NCBI GenBank assembly: GCA_947626815.1
Contig: CANQTN010000013.1
Location: 1-50,703 of the forward strand
Direction of reading: 5' to 3'
Length of the DNA: 50,703 nucleotides
Origin: an uncultured Clostridia bacterium
Lineage (GTDB): Bacteria > Bacillota > Clostridia > TANB77 > CAG-508
Shown: positions 8,453-17,056 of the stretch, piece after piece
How the letters are laid out: the number at the start of each line of letters is the position of its first letter
Position numbering within the stretch: the stretch's first letter is position 1
Program-made: the position numbers and the translations under genes
Notes under the pieces: model-generated
Told to the model about the DNA's origin: nothing
The model's input: the letters and a program-made list of their open reading frames with translations, nothing else
Database searches by the model: none

Positions 8453-9112
8453 TTATATATCACTATCTGATTTTACATCAAATTTTACATTTCTATTACT
8501 ATCATTTTGATATACGGTTATAAATAAGTATTTCCAAAAATCTATTCTTCTTAAAATTAAACCAGTTTCTTTATCTACAACAAATCTTACTCCAGCACTA
8601 TTAAAATTATCTTCCTTTGGAGAATTCATTTGAAATAATATTACTGGTCTGCCATCATCATCTTTTTCTCCTAAATATTCATACTCTTCTTTGCCAAAGT
8701 ATTCATAGTCAGCAATAACAGAGTAATCATATCCATGTTGATTATATTTATTAATTTCTGGATTATTATATTTTCCTTCTACTGTTTCTCCATCAATATT
8801 CCAATAATGAGTAGTATCACCTGTGCTATAATCTGATGATTCAACTAATTCTGAATCTATATAAGTAGAAACTTTATTATCTTTTACAATGGTTTTCGTT
8901 TTTATATCTCCAAAATTTTCATCACTTGAATATGAATAATTAGGATATGTAGCACCTTTGTCTAATAGAGCTATCATCTCATCTCGGCTCATTTTATTTG
9001 ATGTATCTAATTTTCCTGTATCCCACAAGATAAATTCTCTTAATATAATAACAATAATAATAGCTATAAGTAACACCAAAAATGCTATTAATAATTTTTT
9101 AATATTACTCAT
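8453..9112 (-). CDS. membrane-anchored hypothetical protein
   Basis: 219 residues. The start at 9112 is set by AGGAGGAG seven bases upstream. Residues 5-29 are a strongly hydrophobic signal anchor with no lipobox cysteine. The rest is predicted extracytoplasmic: many Tyr, Asp and Glu, and a repeated-strand appearance similar in style to lipoprotein carrier-like (LolA/outer-membrane-like fold) proteins of Firmicutes, which I cannot confirm. It stands alone between two intergenic regions. Function unknown. Confidence 0.6.
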   Translation of the reverse strand: MSNIKKLLIAFLVLLIAIIIVIILREFILWDTGKLDTSNKMSRDEMIALLDKGATYPNYSYSSDENFGDIKTKTIVKDNKVSTYIDSELVESSDYSTGDTTHYWNIDGETVEGKYNNPEINKYNQHGYDYSVIADYEYFGKEEYEYLGEKDDDGRPVILFQMNSPKEDNFNSAGVRFVVDKETGLILRRIDFWKYLFITVYQNDSNRNVKFDVKSDSDI

Positions 9113-9130
9113 AAAATCTCCTCCTTTCAC

Positions 9131-9427
9131 TTATATTTTCTCTCATTTTATAGTACTTATATTATACCATATTTTAAACCAAAAGTAAAGTTTTACAATT
9201 TACTTGAAACATAAAATTCATATAAAAAATTCCCATACTATTTATTATATAACCGTAAAAAATTAATAAATATTTATTTGATTATGTTAATATTTAGTAA
9301 TAAAGAAAAGAAAACAAAAATTTGTATAAGTATTGCAAAAATAAAAAAAATATGATATTAATTATATATAAAATTAACAAAAATTATAAAACATAGTAAA
9401 AAATATATTATTAAAAAGTAAAAACAC
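9131..9427. other. AT-rich gap, no gene
   Basis: About 300 bp of extremely AT-rich sequence with many A-runs. I see no ORF, hairpin or consensus promoter that I would defend; the promoters for the two divergent genes must lie here. Confidence 0.5.
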
Positions 9428-9442
9428 ATGAAAGGAAAAAAT

Positions 9443-12037
9443 ATGTATAACAAAAAAGAAAGATTAGAAAAAATAAAAAATAGTCTAAAATTAATAGGTT
9501 ATACAGAAAATTATCAAGAAAATAATTATCCATATACATATGAAAACTTAGCATTAAAAGCAGATATAGTAACTTTTAATGATCCAATTATACATGATAT
9601 TTCAACATCAAACATTTCAGTCATATTAGAAGAAAACAAAATTGCATATGACAATGTAGGAATTTCAATGGCAACACCATTAATTATAAAAGCTGGTGCA
9701 GAAAATATTGAATTAAAATTTTTAATAAATGAAAACAAAAATAATAAAATTCAGCTAAAATATGAAGACATAGACTCGTATTTTTCTGAAAATCGAATAG
9801 ACTTTGATTTAATAGATGAATATAAAAATGAAAAAATGGGAAAACAACTATCTTTATTTGAAGCATCTGTAGATGTCAATAGTAAAATAATAGAAAAAGA
9901 ATTTTCAAATATGTTAATCAAAGGAAAAAAAATTTTTAAAGATTCTAATATTGCGAATGAAGAAAATTATAAAAATTTAATTTCAATCTGCATGAACATC
10001 ATTGCTGCAGTAATAATAGAACATAAAACTAATTATAACAACATAAATCATAACATAATAGACATATTAAAAAAATATGAAAAAAAATATAATGACTATT
10101 TTAAAAAAGAAACTATATATAAATATGGAGAAGAATTTATAATTAGCTTGTATAATGAATTAGATAGAGAAATATCATATAGAAATATAAATAGTGATAT
10201 ATTAAGTTCTTTTTATGAAGACAGTTTATTTACAGACAATAAAAATGAAATTAGAGAAATAAAAGAAAAATTTGGAAATTATTATACACCAGATATTTTA
10301 GCAAGAGATATGATAAATGCAATTCCAATAGAATTAATTCCTGAAAATGATAGATATATTTTAGACGGAACTTGTGGTTGCGGAAGTTTATTACATCAAG
10401 CATTTTATAGATTAAAGAATTTATTACCAGAAACTATGAGTAATGAAAAAAAGCACAATTATTTAACAAAAATGATAGAAGGAATTGATATAGACATTTT
10501 TGCAAAAGAACTTACAAAATTATCATTTCTTCTAATAAGTCTTCCATTTGGAAATGGATGGAACATAATATCACAAGACATGCTAATAATAAACAGTTGG
10601 AAAAACAGACCTAACATTATAATTGCAAATCCACCATTTGGTGCAAAAGATCATAAAGAGCAAAAAGCTATCAAATTTTGTAATAAATATATAGACATAT
10701 TAAAAGAAAATGGATATATGGCAATTGTTTTACCACAATCTATTTTAACAATAAAAGCTGCAAGTAATCTTAGAAAAAGAATTTTGGACGAATTTGACAT
10801 ATTAGAAATATGGAACTTTCCAGGTGGTATATTCAAAAATAATTGTCCAACAGTAGTAATGATATTACATAAAATAAAAGAAAAGCAGAGAAATCCATTA
10901 ATATTAAAAACTGTATCAGTAGAAAAAAAAGAAAACTACTTAACAACACATGAATATAGTGAACAATATGTAATGAAAAATTATGAACAATGGTTACAAA
11001 ATGAAAATTATGTGTATGAAATATCACCATTATATGACATCTGTACATTTATAAGAAAAAATAATAAAAAACTTGGAAATGTTACAAATATAGTTGATGG
11101 AATAATATTAAATTTAGAAAAAAATAAAGACAAAATATCTGAAAAACCAAACAAAGGATATGTACCATTCTTATCTAATGCAAAAAACATGCAAGCATAT
11201 AAAAGTAATGACACAGAAATATTTTTAAAATATGACATAAAAGAAAACTACAATGGCGAAAATAGACTCAGATTTCAATCAAAAGAATTATTTGAGGCAG
11301 AAAAGGTATTAGTAAAAAGGTCAAGCACTGCTGGAGAAAAAAAATGTGTAATCGCTAATATAGATAGAACAGGAAATTTTGTAAAAAATTCATTTGGAGT
11401 AATAGTACCTAAAAAACAATTAATAACATTAGAAGAAATTGTAGCATTACTAAATAGTGACTTAATAAATGCATATGCAAGAATGAAAGACGTCAAAAGA
11501 AGTTTAGATATAAAAACTATAAATGAAATACCAGTACCTAATTTTTCAAAAAAACAAACACAAGAAATAAAAAATTTAGTAAATAGCTTAGAAATAAATA
11601 ATAATGATTTAAACAAAATACAACGATTAAATGAAATTATTAATGAAGCATTTGGACTAAAAAAAGAGGAAATTAATAGGTTAAAAGAATATTGGAATAG
11701 CAATAATACTATACAAAAAAATAATCAAATATCAAAAGATGACTGCACTTTAACAGGTATTGTTAAAAAAATAGATAAAGAAAAAATGCTATTAAAAATA
11801 GACTTTTATTCTTTAGACATTGAAAAAGAACTAAAAATAGAAGGATATATGCCAGGTTGGCTAATAGAAGAAAATGTAGAATTTACTTGTACAATAGAAG
11901 ACTATAAAATAGAAAAAATTAAAGAAGAAGACATATATCTATATAATTTAAAACCGCTGAACTATTCATATATGACATTTGAAGAATTATATAATGAAAA
12001 TCAAAAAATGATTAAAGGGGAGGTAGTTTATGGATAA
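9443..12037 (+). CDS. N6-adenine DNA methylase with recognition domain
   Basis: 864 residues; the start at 9443 has AAAGGA eight bases upstream. An N-terminal domain (about 1-150) of unknown type is followed by a helical part. The gamma-class methylase core carries motif I LDGTCGCGSLL (about 307-317) and motif IV ANPPFG (about 394-399), which bind SAM and flip the target adenine. After residue 530 the sequence looks like a target-recognition domain (LGNVTNIVDGI, VPFLSNAK), and the last 130 residues form an extra OB-like/strand-rich tail. There is no obvious restriction-nuclease motif. The stop overlaps the start of the MBL gene by 8 bp, so the two are translationally coupled. This is a candidate modification half of a defence pair. 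Confidence 0.8.
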   Translation: MYNKKERLEKIKNSLKLIGYTENYQENNYPYTYENLALKADIVTFNDPIIHDISTSNISVILEENKIAYDNVGISMATPLIIKAGAENIELKFLINENKNNKIQLKYEDIDSYFSENRIDFDLIDEYKNEKMGKQLSLFEASVDVNSKIIEKEFSNMLIKGKKIFKDSNIANEENYKNLISICMNIIAAVIIEHKTNYNNINHNIIDILKKYEKKYNDYFKKETIYKYGEEFIISLYNELDREISYRNINSDILSSFYEDSLFTDNKNEIREIKEKFGNYYTPDILARDMINAIPIELIPENDRYILDGTCGCGSLLHQAFYRLKNLLPETMSNEKKHNYLTKMIEGIDIDIFAKELTKLSFLLISLPFGNGWNIISQDMLIINSWKNRPNIIIANPPFGAKDHKEQKAIKFCNKYIDILKENGYMAIVLPQSILTIKAASNLRKRILDEFDILEIWNFPGGIFKNNCPTVVMILHKIKEKQRNPLILKTVSVEKKENYLTTHEYSEQYVMKNYEQWLQNENYVYEISPLYDICTFIRKNNKKLGNVTNIVDGIILNLEKNKDKISEKPNKGYVPFLSNAKNMQAYKSNDTEIFLKYDIKENYNGENRLRFQSKELFEAEKVLVKRSSTAGEKKCVIANIDRTGNFVKNSFGVIVPKKQLITLEEIVALLNSDLINAYARMKDVKRSLDIKTINEIPVPNFSKKQTQEIKNLVNSLEINNNDLNKIQRLNEIINEAFGLKKEEINRLKEYWNSNNTIQKNNQISKDDCTLTGIVKKIDKEKMLLKIDFYSLDIEKELKIEGYMPGWLIEENVEFTCTIEDYKIEKIKEEDIYLYNLKPLNYSYMTFEELYNENQKMIKGEVVYG

Positions 12038-12974
12038 GAAATTACCTCTTAAAATAATATTTTTAAATGTAGGACATGGAGATGGAATCATAATACTCTT
12101 ACCAGATGAAGATAAATATAAAAGTGCAATTATAGTTGATTGTTATGATGGAAGAAAAGCATATAAAATATTAGAAAACTATAATATAAAAAATATAGAA
12201 GCTATGATAATCACACATTTTCATCTAGACCATTATAGAGGATTTGACATTTTATTTGAAAAAATCAAAAAAAATAGAATCAAAATGAAGAACATTTATT
12301 ATATGCCAGATAAAACTTTTAGAGAAAACGACGAAAAGAAAAAATATAAAATGTTTTTAAACAAATTATATATTTTAGGAATAAATAATGATTTTGTTAT
12401 TAATTCTAGTTGTATCGACGGAAAGAACGAAAGTAAAAGCATTATAAAAAATGAAGAAATAGAAATAAAAATAATTTACCCAAGACTAATAGATATAACA
12501 AGTGAATGTAATGTTAATAATTATTCTGCAGTTTTACAATTAATATATAAAAACAATAAAATTTTATTACCAGGAGATTTAGAAGCCAAAGGATGGTTTA
12601 AACTATATGAATTTACAAAAGAAAATAAACTAACATTAACAGTAGATATATTAAAAATGCCACATCATGGTGCTTTTTATGAAGAAAATGAAGAAAAAAC
12701 ATTAGGAACCAATGAAATTTTACAATTTATAAAACCTAATTATGCAATTATTTCAAGTGCTCAAAATAAAAAATATAATCATCCTGATATAAAAACTATA
12801 AAAAAATTATTAGATAAAAAAATAAAAATATTATGCACTAATTCAACAGACATCTGTGGAAAAGAAGGACCATGTTTTGATGATATTGTTATAGATATTG
12901 AAAACTCTATAAATATAGAAAAATATGATAAAAAAATAAAAACACTAAGATGCTTACAAAAAGATTTTAAATAA
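12030..12974 (+). CDS. MBL-fold hydrolase (ComEC/Rec2-like)
   Basis: 314 residues. The metallo-beta-lactamase metal site is complete: THFHLDH (H63, H65, D67, H68), LPGDLEAKG near 180 with the bridging Asp, PHHG near 211 and NHPD near 249. The opening FLNVGHGDG is the usual first strand of ComEC/Rec2-type MBL proteins, but there are no membrane helices, so it acts in the cytoplasm. AGGGGAGG lies before the ATG, inside the methylase gene, and the two overlap by 8 bp. It could be the nuclease or effector partner of the methylase; that pairing is inference. Confidence 0.8.
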   Translation: MDKKLPLKIIFLNVGHGDGIIILLPDEDKYKSAIIVDCYDGRKAYKILENYNIKNIEAMIITHFHLDHYRGFDILFEKIKKNRIKMKNIYYMPDKTFRENDEKKKYKMFLNKLYILGINNDFVINSSCIDGKNESKSIIKNEEIEIKIIYPRLIDITSECNVNNYSAVLQLIYKNNKILLPGDLEAKGWFKLYEFTKENKLTLTVDILKMPHHGAFYEENEEKTLGTNEILQFIKPNYAIISSAQNKKYNHPDIKTIKKLLDKKIKILCTNSTDICGKEGPCFDDIVIDIENSINIEKYDKKIKTLRCLQKDFK

Positions 12975-13002
12975 AAAAATAAGAATAAAAAAGGAAAAGA
13001 AA

Positions 13003-13734
13003 ATGAAAAAAATTGCAATAATAACAGGAGCATCAAAAGGAATAGGAAGACAAGTAGCAAAAGAGCTTGCAAAAAGCAACATACAAGTAATAGCAAACTA
13101 TAATAAATCCGAAAAAGATGCAATACAATTAAAAGAAGAATTAAAAAAAGAAAACATAGAAATAGACATATTTAAAGCAAATGTAACAAAAAGAGAAGAA
13201 ATAAAAAAAATGGTACAATTTGCTTTAGAAAAATATCACAAAATAGATATATTAATAAACAATGCGGGAATAAGTGAATATAAAATGTTCACAGACGAGA
13301 CAGATGAAGATTGGAATAATGTTATAAATACCAATCTCTATTCTGTATTTGCAATGACACAAGAAGTAGTACCAAATATGATACACAACAAAAACGGATG
13401 TATAATAAACATATCATCAATATGGGGAATAGTAGGAGCATCATTAGAAGTATTGTATTCAATATCAAAATCAGGAATAAATGGAATGACAAAAGCATTA
13501 GCAAAAGAATTAGGACCATCAAATATAAGAGTAAATGCAATTGCACCAGGAATAATAAATACACAGATGAACAGCAAATTATCAGAAGAAGAAATAACTA
13601 GAATAAAAGAAGAAATTCCATTAGAAAAAATAGGAAATCCCATAGAAATTGCAAAATGTATAAAATGGTTGATAGATGACAATTATACTACAGGACAAAT
13701 AATATCAATTAATGGAGGATGGTCAATAACATAG
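13003..13734 (+). CDS. SDR-family oxidoreductase, FabG-like
   Basis: 243 residues, the usual length. It has the Rossmann cofactor motif TGASKGIG (8-15), NNAG near 86-89, the catalytic Ser in NISSIWG and YSISK (Tyr152, Lys156), and the C-terminal INGGW. These are the classical short-chain dehydrogenase residues, closest in look to 3-oxoacyl-ACP reductase. There are no other fatty-acid genes nearby, so the true substrate is unknown. The ribosome site AAAGGAAAAGAAA precedes the ATG, and a strong terminator follows. Confidence 0.85.
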   Translation: MKKIAIITGASKGIGRQVAKELAKSNIQVIANYNKSEKDAIQLKEELKKENIEIDIFKANVTKREEIKKMVQFALEKYHKIDILINNAGISEYKMFTDETDEDWNNVINTNLYSVFAMTQEVVPNMIHNKNGCIINISSIWGIVGASLEVLYSISKSGINGMTKALAKELGPSNIRVNAIAPGIINTQMNSKLSEEEITRIKEEIPLEKIGNPIEIAKCIKWLIDDNYTTGQIISINGGWSIT

Positions 13735-13736
13735 AA

Positions 13737-13768
13737 ATAAGAGTTTAAAATTAATTTAAACTCTTATT
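13737..13768 (+). terminator. intrinsic terminator after SDR gene
   Basis: A perfect 14-bp stem (AATAAGAGTTTAAA with TTTAAACTCTTATT), a 4-nt loop and a following T-run. It is symmetric, so it may also serve the convergent gene that ends at 13816. Confidence 0.85.
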
Positions 13769-13815
13769 TTAACATACTTAAAAATCAACATTATAAATAA
13801 TAAAATTTACTTTTA

Positions 13816-14289
13816 TTAATGTTCATCTATATTTAATTTTCTTTTATAATTACCAGAAATTATTTTTGGAAGATAAGTAATTAATTTATAAACTGCTAAA
13901 CGAATTTTTTTACTCCATAAATAAGATTTTCTTAATTTTCTTGCAGTACCTAAAGAAGTTGGCTCATCATCTAAAACAATTAACTCAGTTTGAACTTTTT
14001 CTAATGGAAAAATATAATTTTGACCGTTATTATTATCCCAATTATCGTTTTCATCTTTAAAACAGAAATTAAATGTTTCACCTTCATTTAATTCAATTTC
14101 TGCCTGAAAACCTAAATCAGTTTTTTCCATTGCTACATCATTTACATTATCCCAATTATAACCAAAACCGTAATGAATAGAAACTTCTGAAGATGCATCT
14201 TGAAAAAGTTTCCCAGTATAAGAAATTTTAACCTTAGTATTTTCAACTAATTTATCAGTATTAAAGAATATATTTTTAGATAATTCCAT
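13816..14289 (-). CDS. CBM25-like carbohydrate-binding protein
   Basis: 157 residues. Residues 10-105 read as a beta-sandwich binding module: YTGKLFQDASSEVSIHYGFG near the start and FCFKDENDNWDNNNGQNY near 80-97, the W-D-N-N-G motif typical of CBM25/26-type starch-binding modules. The C-terminal 50 residues are basic and amphipathic. There is no signal peptide and no catalytic domain, so it is probably cytoplasmic, perhaps a glycogen- or regulator-associated module. AAGGAGAG precedes the ATG. The family call rests on motif resemblance. Confidence 0.65.
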   Translation of the reverse strand: MELSKNIFFNTDKLVENTKVKISYTGKLFQDASSEVSIHYGFGYNWDNVNDVAMEKTDLGFQAEIELNEGETFNFCFKDENDNWDNNNGQNYIFPLEKVQTELIVLDDEPTSLGTARKLRKSYLWSKKIRLAVYKLITYLPKIISGNYKRKLNIDEH

Positions 14290-14516
14290 TATTTTTCTCT
14301 CCTTATTTATCTTTTGCTACAACCATTATAATATTAAATTCGACAATGTTCAAGTATTTTTATAAAAAAAATTAAAAAATGTCAAAAAATAAAAATAAAA
14401 AACAAAGGAAATATGCAGTAACAGTGCAAAAGATAAAAATAAATTTATATAACAGGTTGTAAAAACAAATATATTGTGATAATATTTAAATAGAAATATA
14501 AAAGGGGAAATAAAGA

Positions 14517-16454
14517 ATGAAAGGTTTAAAAGGGAATTTGAGGGAACAAAAGATGAAAGAAGAAAAAGAAGAATTGAAAAAAGAAACACAAGAAAACTCA
14601 AAGCAAGATGAAAACAAAACAAAAGAGGAAGAAAAAACTGAAGAGAATAAAAAAAATATACAAAAACATGAAGAAGAAAAAAGCCAAGAAAAAAAGTTCA
14701 AACAAGTAGAAAAAAATCCAAAAAAAGTTCAAAATGCAGTTGAAAAAATGATGGAATATAGAAGAAAAAGAAAACTAATACCAGTAGTTACAATAGGTAT
14801 AATCATTGTAGTAGCCATATTTTTCTCCACCATATTTGCACTAGTAAACATAAACAACGAGAAAATTATCAAAGGAATATCAATAGTAGGAATAGATGTA
14901 TCAGGACTAACAAAAGAAGAAGCAACTGAAAAACTAAACAACTTATATAAAGAAAAGAAAGAAAAAGAAATAGGCATAAAATATCAAGAATATGAAAATA
15001 CATTAAATCCAACACTATTAGAAGTAAAATATAATATTGAAAAAGCAGTAGACGAAGCATATACCATAGGAAAAAAAGACAACATATTTGTAAACAATTA
15101 TGAAATTTTATTAACACTAATAAAGAAAAAAGAAATTGACATACAAGCAACACTAAATGAAGATGTTGCAAAACAAACCATAAATGATATTGGAATAAAT
15201 TTACCAGGAATAGTAATAGAATCTAGCCATGCAATAGAAGACAATGAATTAATAATAACAAAAGGAAAAACAGGAATAATAATAGACACAGAAGGTTTAT
15301 TAGAAAAAGTAAAAGAAAGAATCAATGACATAAGCAATAATGAAGATTATATAGAAATACCAGTAAAACAAAAAGAACCTGAACCAATAGATATAGATAA
15401 AATACATGAAGAAATATATACAGAAGCAAAAGATGCTTATTTTGTAAAAGAACCATTTGCATTATATCCAGAAGTAGAAGGAATTGACTTTGACGTAGAA
15501 GCTGCCAAAGAATTATTAAAAGAAGAAAAAGAAGAATATGCAATAGAACTAATAATAACAAAACCAAAAATAACAATTAGTCAAATAGGAGCAGAAGCAT
15601 TCCAAAATCAATTATCAACATTTACAACAAGATATGATGTAAGTGATGTAGGAAGATCAACAAACTTAAGCGTAGCATGCGAAAAACTAAATGGAAAAAT
15701 TATTTTATCAGGAGAAACTTTTTCATATAACCAAACACTAGGACCTAGAACAATAGCAGCAGGATATAAAACAGGAAAAATGTATTCAGGAGGGCAAGTG
15801 GTAGATAGCATAGGAGGAGGAATTTGTCAAATATCATCTACATTATATAATTCTGTGCTAATGGCAAATTTAGAAATAGTAGAAAGAAAAAATCACCAAT
15901 TTGTAACAAGTTATGTACCAGCTGGTAGAGATGCAACAGTTGCATACGGAGTAATAGACTTTAAATTCAAAAATACAAGAAAATATCCAATAAGATTAGT
16001 AGCAAGTGCAAAAAATGGAATAGCAACTGTATCTATATATGGAATAAAAGAAGAAAATGAATATACATTTAGCTTTAATACAAAAACAATAGCCTCAATA
16101 CCATTTACAACAAAATATGAAGAAGATGCAAGTATACCTACTGGAACAGAAATTGTAAAACAAAAAGGAGTAAATGGATTAAAAACAGAAACATATATAA
16201 CTAAAATACTAAATGGAAAAATAATATCAACAACATTACTATCAAGAGATACATATGATGCCATGACAAAAATAGTAAAAAAAGGAAAAGGTGCTACAAC
16301 TACGACAGAAAAAAGTGTGCAGACACCTAATAATTTGCAACAAGAAACAATTACACCACCAGCTACTAATAGTATAACAGATACACAAACTACTAATACA
16401 ACAACACAAGAAACAAATGCAGAAACAACAAATAAAAATGTAACAGTTCACTAG
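14517..16454 (+). CDS. VanW-family cell-wall protein
   Basis: 645 residues. Residues 1-80 are a highly charged Lys/Glu cytoplasmic coil, residues 88-110 one membrane helix, and the rest is outside. Extracellular residues 120-330 look like repeated peptidoglycan-binding (PG_binding_4) modules. The VanW domain spans about 380-510 with NQTLGPRT, GGQVVDSIGGGICQISSTL and HQFVTSYVPAGRDATV. The C-terminus (520-645) is a beta-rich G5-like part and a Thr/Asn/Gln-rich tail. VanW proteins are common in Clostridia and thought to act in wall biogenesis; the exact activity is unknown. It is the last chromosomal gene before the tRNA-Lys integration region. Confidence 0.85.
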   Translation: MKGLKGNLREQKMKEEKEELKKETQENSKQDENKTKEEEKTEENKKNIQKHEEEKSQEKKFKQVEKNPKKVQNAVEKMMEYRRKRKLIPVVTIGIIIVVAIFFSTIFALVNINNEKIIKGISIVGIDVSGLTKEEATEKLNNLYKEKKEKEIGIKYQEYENTLNPTLLEVKYNIEKAVDEAYTIGKKDNIFVNNYEILLTLIKKKEIDIQATLNEDVAKQTINDIGINLPGIVIESSHAIEDNELIITKGKTGIIIDTEGLLEKVKERINDISNNEDYIEIPVKQKEPEPIDIDKIHEEIYTEAKDAYFVKEPFALYPEVEGIDFDVEAAKELLKEEKEEYAIELIITKPKITISQIGAEAFQNQLSTFTTRYDVSDVGRSTNLSVACEKLNGKIILSGETFSYNQTLGPRTIAAGYKTGKMYSGGQVVDSIGGGICQISSTLYNSVLMANLEIVERKNHQFVTSYVPAGRDATVAYGVIDFKFKNTRKYPIRLVASAKNGIATVSIYGIKEENEYTFSFNTKTIASIPFTTKYEEDASIPTGTEIVKQKGVNGLKTETYITKILNGKIISTTLLSRDTYDAMTKIVKKGKGATTTTEKSVQTPNNLQQETITPPATNSITDTQTTNTTTQETNAETTNKNVTVH

Positions 16455-16478
16455 TCATACCTAAAAATCATAAAACTA

Positions 16479-16507
16479 TTGACAATAAATAAAAAAAATA
16501 ATATAAT
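16479..16507 (+). promoter_or_regulatory. promoter of tRNA-Lys locus
   Basis: TTGACA at 16479-16484, a 17-bp spacer and TATAAT at 16502-16507: a perfect consensus. It is followed by a 9-bp hairpin (CCAGTTATC/GATAACTGG, 16517-16550) and then the first tRNA-Lys fragment. It is probably the original tRNA-Lys promoter, now about 430 bp from the intact tRNA. Confidence 0.75.
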
Positions 16508-16570
16508 AAATAATATCCAGTTATCCTCTAACAAAAAAGAAGATAACTGGAAAATAAATTTTTAATAAAT

Positions 16571-16617
16571 GGGCCATTAGCTCAGTTGGTAGAGCAGCAG
16601 ACTCTTAATCGGAGGGT
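16571..16617 (+). pseudogene. 5' half of tRNA-Lys(CTT), attachment scar
   Basis: The acceptor 5' strand, D-arm and anticodon arm up to CTCTTAATC are intact and of good quality (GGGCCATTAGCTCAGTTGG). After the anticodon loop the sequence diverges completely; neither T-arm nor 3' acceptor strand follows. The break at the anticodon loop is where tyrosine integrases that target tRNAs often cross over. It lies directly after the strong promoter, so this may be the original chromosomal 5' half. Confidence 0.75.
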
Positions 16618-16698
16618 ACGGTATCATCACTTATTCTTCTTAACTAGCTATTTTAAAGGGTTTGAGGTCTATATAATTAAATTTGAAAATATGTTATT

Positions 16699-16727
16699 CA
16701 CCACTTTGCACCAGTTTTGCACCAGTT
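16699..16727 (+). repeat. 29-bp arm-type repeat, copy 1
   Basis: CACCACTTTGCACCAGTT followed by TTGCACCAGTT: internally repeated CACCAGTT units that recur at 16880-16908 with 2 mismatches. Positioned between the tRNA-Lys copies, they look like integrase arm-binding sites left by earlier insertions. Confidence 0.65.
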
Positions 16728-16748
16728 GTGGTAGATAACATTATAATT

Positions 16749-16812
16749 GGTCCACTAGCTCAACTGGCTAGAGCAATAGACTCTTAATCAATAGGCTCCC
16801 TATCAAGTGGAT
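16749..16812 (+). pseudogene. degenerate tRNA-Lys(CTT)-like sequence
   Basis: The D-arm GCTC/GAGC and anticodon loop CTCTTAA are present. A 7-bp acceptor-like pairing (GTCCACT at 16750-16756 with AGTGGAT about 50 nt downstream, one G-T) and a mini hairpin ATAGG-CTC-CCTAT in place of the T-arm can be drawn. It lacks a GTTCGA T-loop and CCA, so a working tRNA is unlikely. It is either an attachment scar or a tRNA mimic. Confidence 0.55.
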
Positions 16813-16879
16813 AATATATAAATGCCTTTTATTTCTAAGGGTTTGGGCTTTATAATTAAACTATTAGTAAGTGCTTATG

Positions 16880-16908
16880 CACCACTTTTCACCAGTTTTG
16901 CACCAGTT
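16880..16908 (+). repeat. 29-bp arm-type repeat, copy 2
   Basis: The second copy of the CACCAGTT-containing repeat, 35 bp before the intact tRNA-Lys. Both copies also share an upstream block AAGGGTTTG about 60 bp away, so the whole spacer is a repeated unit. Confidence 0.65.
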
Positions 16909-16942
16909 ATTATATAAAACTGCAAAACATAATTTTATATTT

Positions 16943-17019
16943 GGGCTATTAGCTTAGTTTGGTAAAGCAGCGGACTCTTAATCCGAAGACCCAGGGTTCG
17001 AGCCCCTGATAGCCCACCA
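16943..17019 (+). tRNA. tRNA-Lys (anticodon CTT), element attachment site
   Basis: A complete tRNA: acceptor GGGCTAT/ATAGCCC, anticodon loop CTCTTAA with CTT, T-arm GGGTTCGAGCCCC, and an encoded CCA at 17017-17019. The integrase gene ends 38 bp downstream on the opposite strand, the classic geometry of an element integrated at a tRNA gene whose function is restored by element-borne sequence. Its D-arm differs from that of the 16571 fragment (GCTTAGTTTGG), so at least part is not the original host copy. Confidence 0.9.
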
Positions 17020-17056
17020 TATCAGCATTTTTGCCTATATTGTATATAGGTATTTT

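Noticed and set aside
11275..11703. A 142-codon open frame on the minus strand inside the methylase
   Set aside because: It is a shadow of the real gene: no ribosome site, and the Phe/Leu/Ser-rich composition of an antisense AT-rich frame.
16571..16617. A working tRNA-Lys at the first copy
   Set aside because: No T-arm or 3' acceptor strand follows the anticodon loop.
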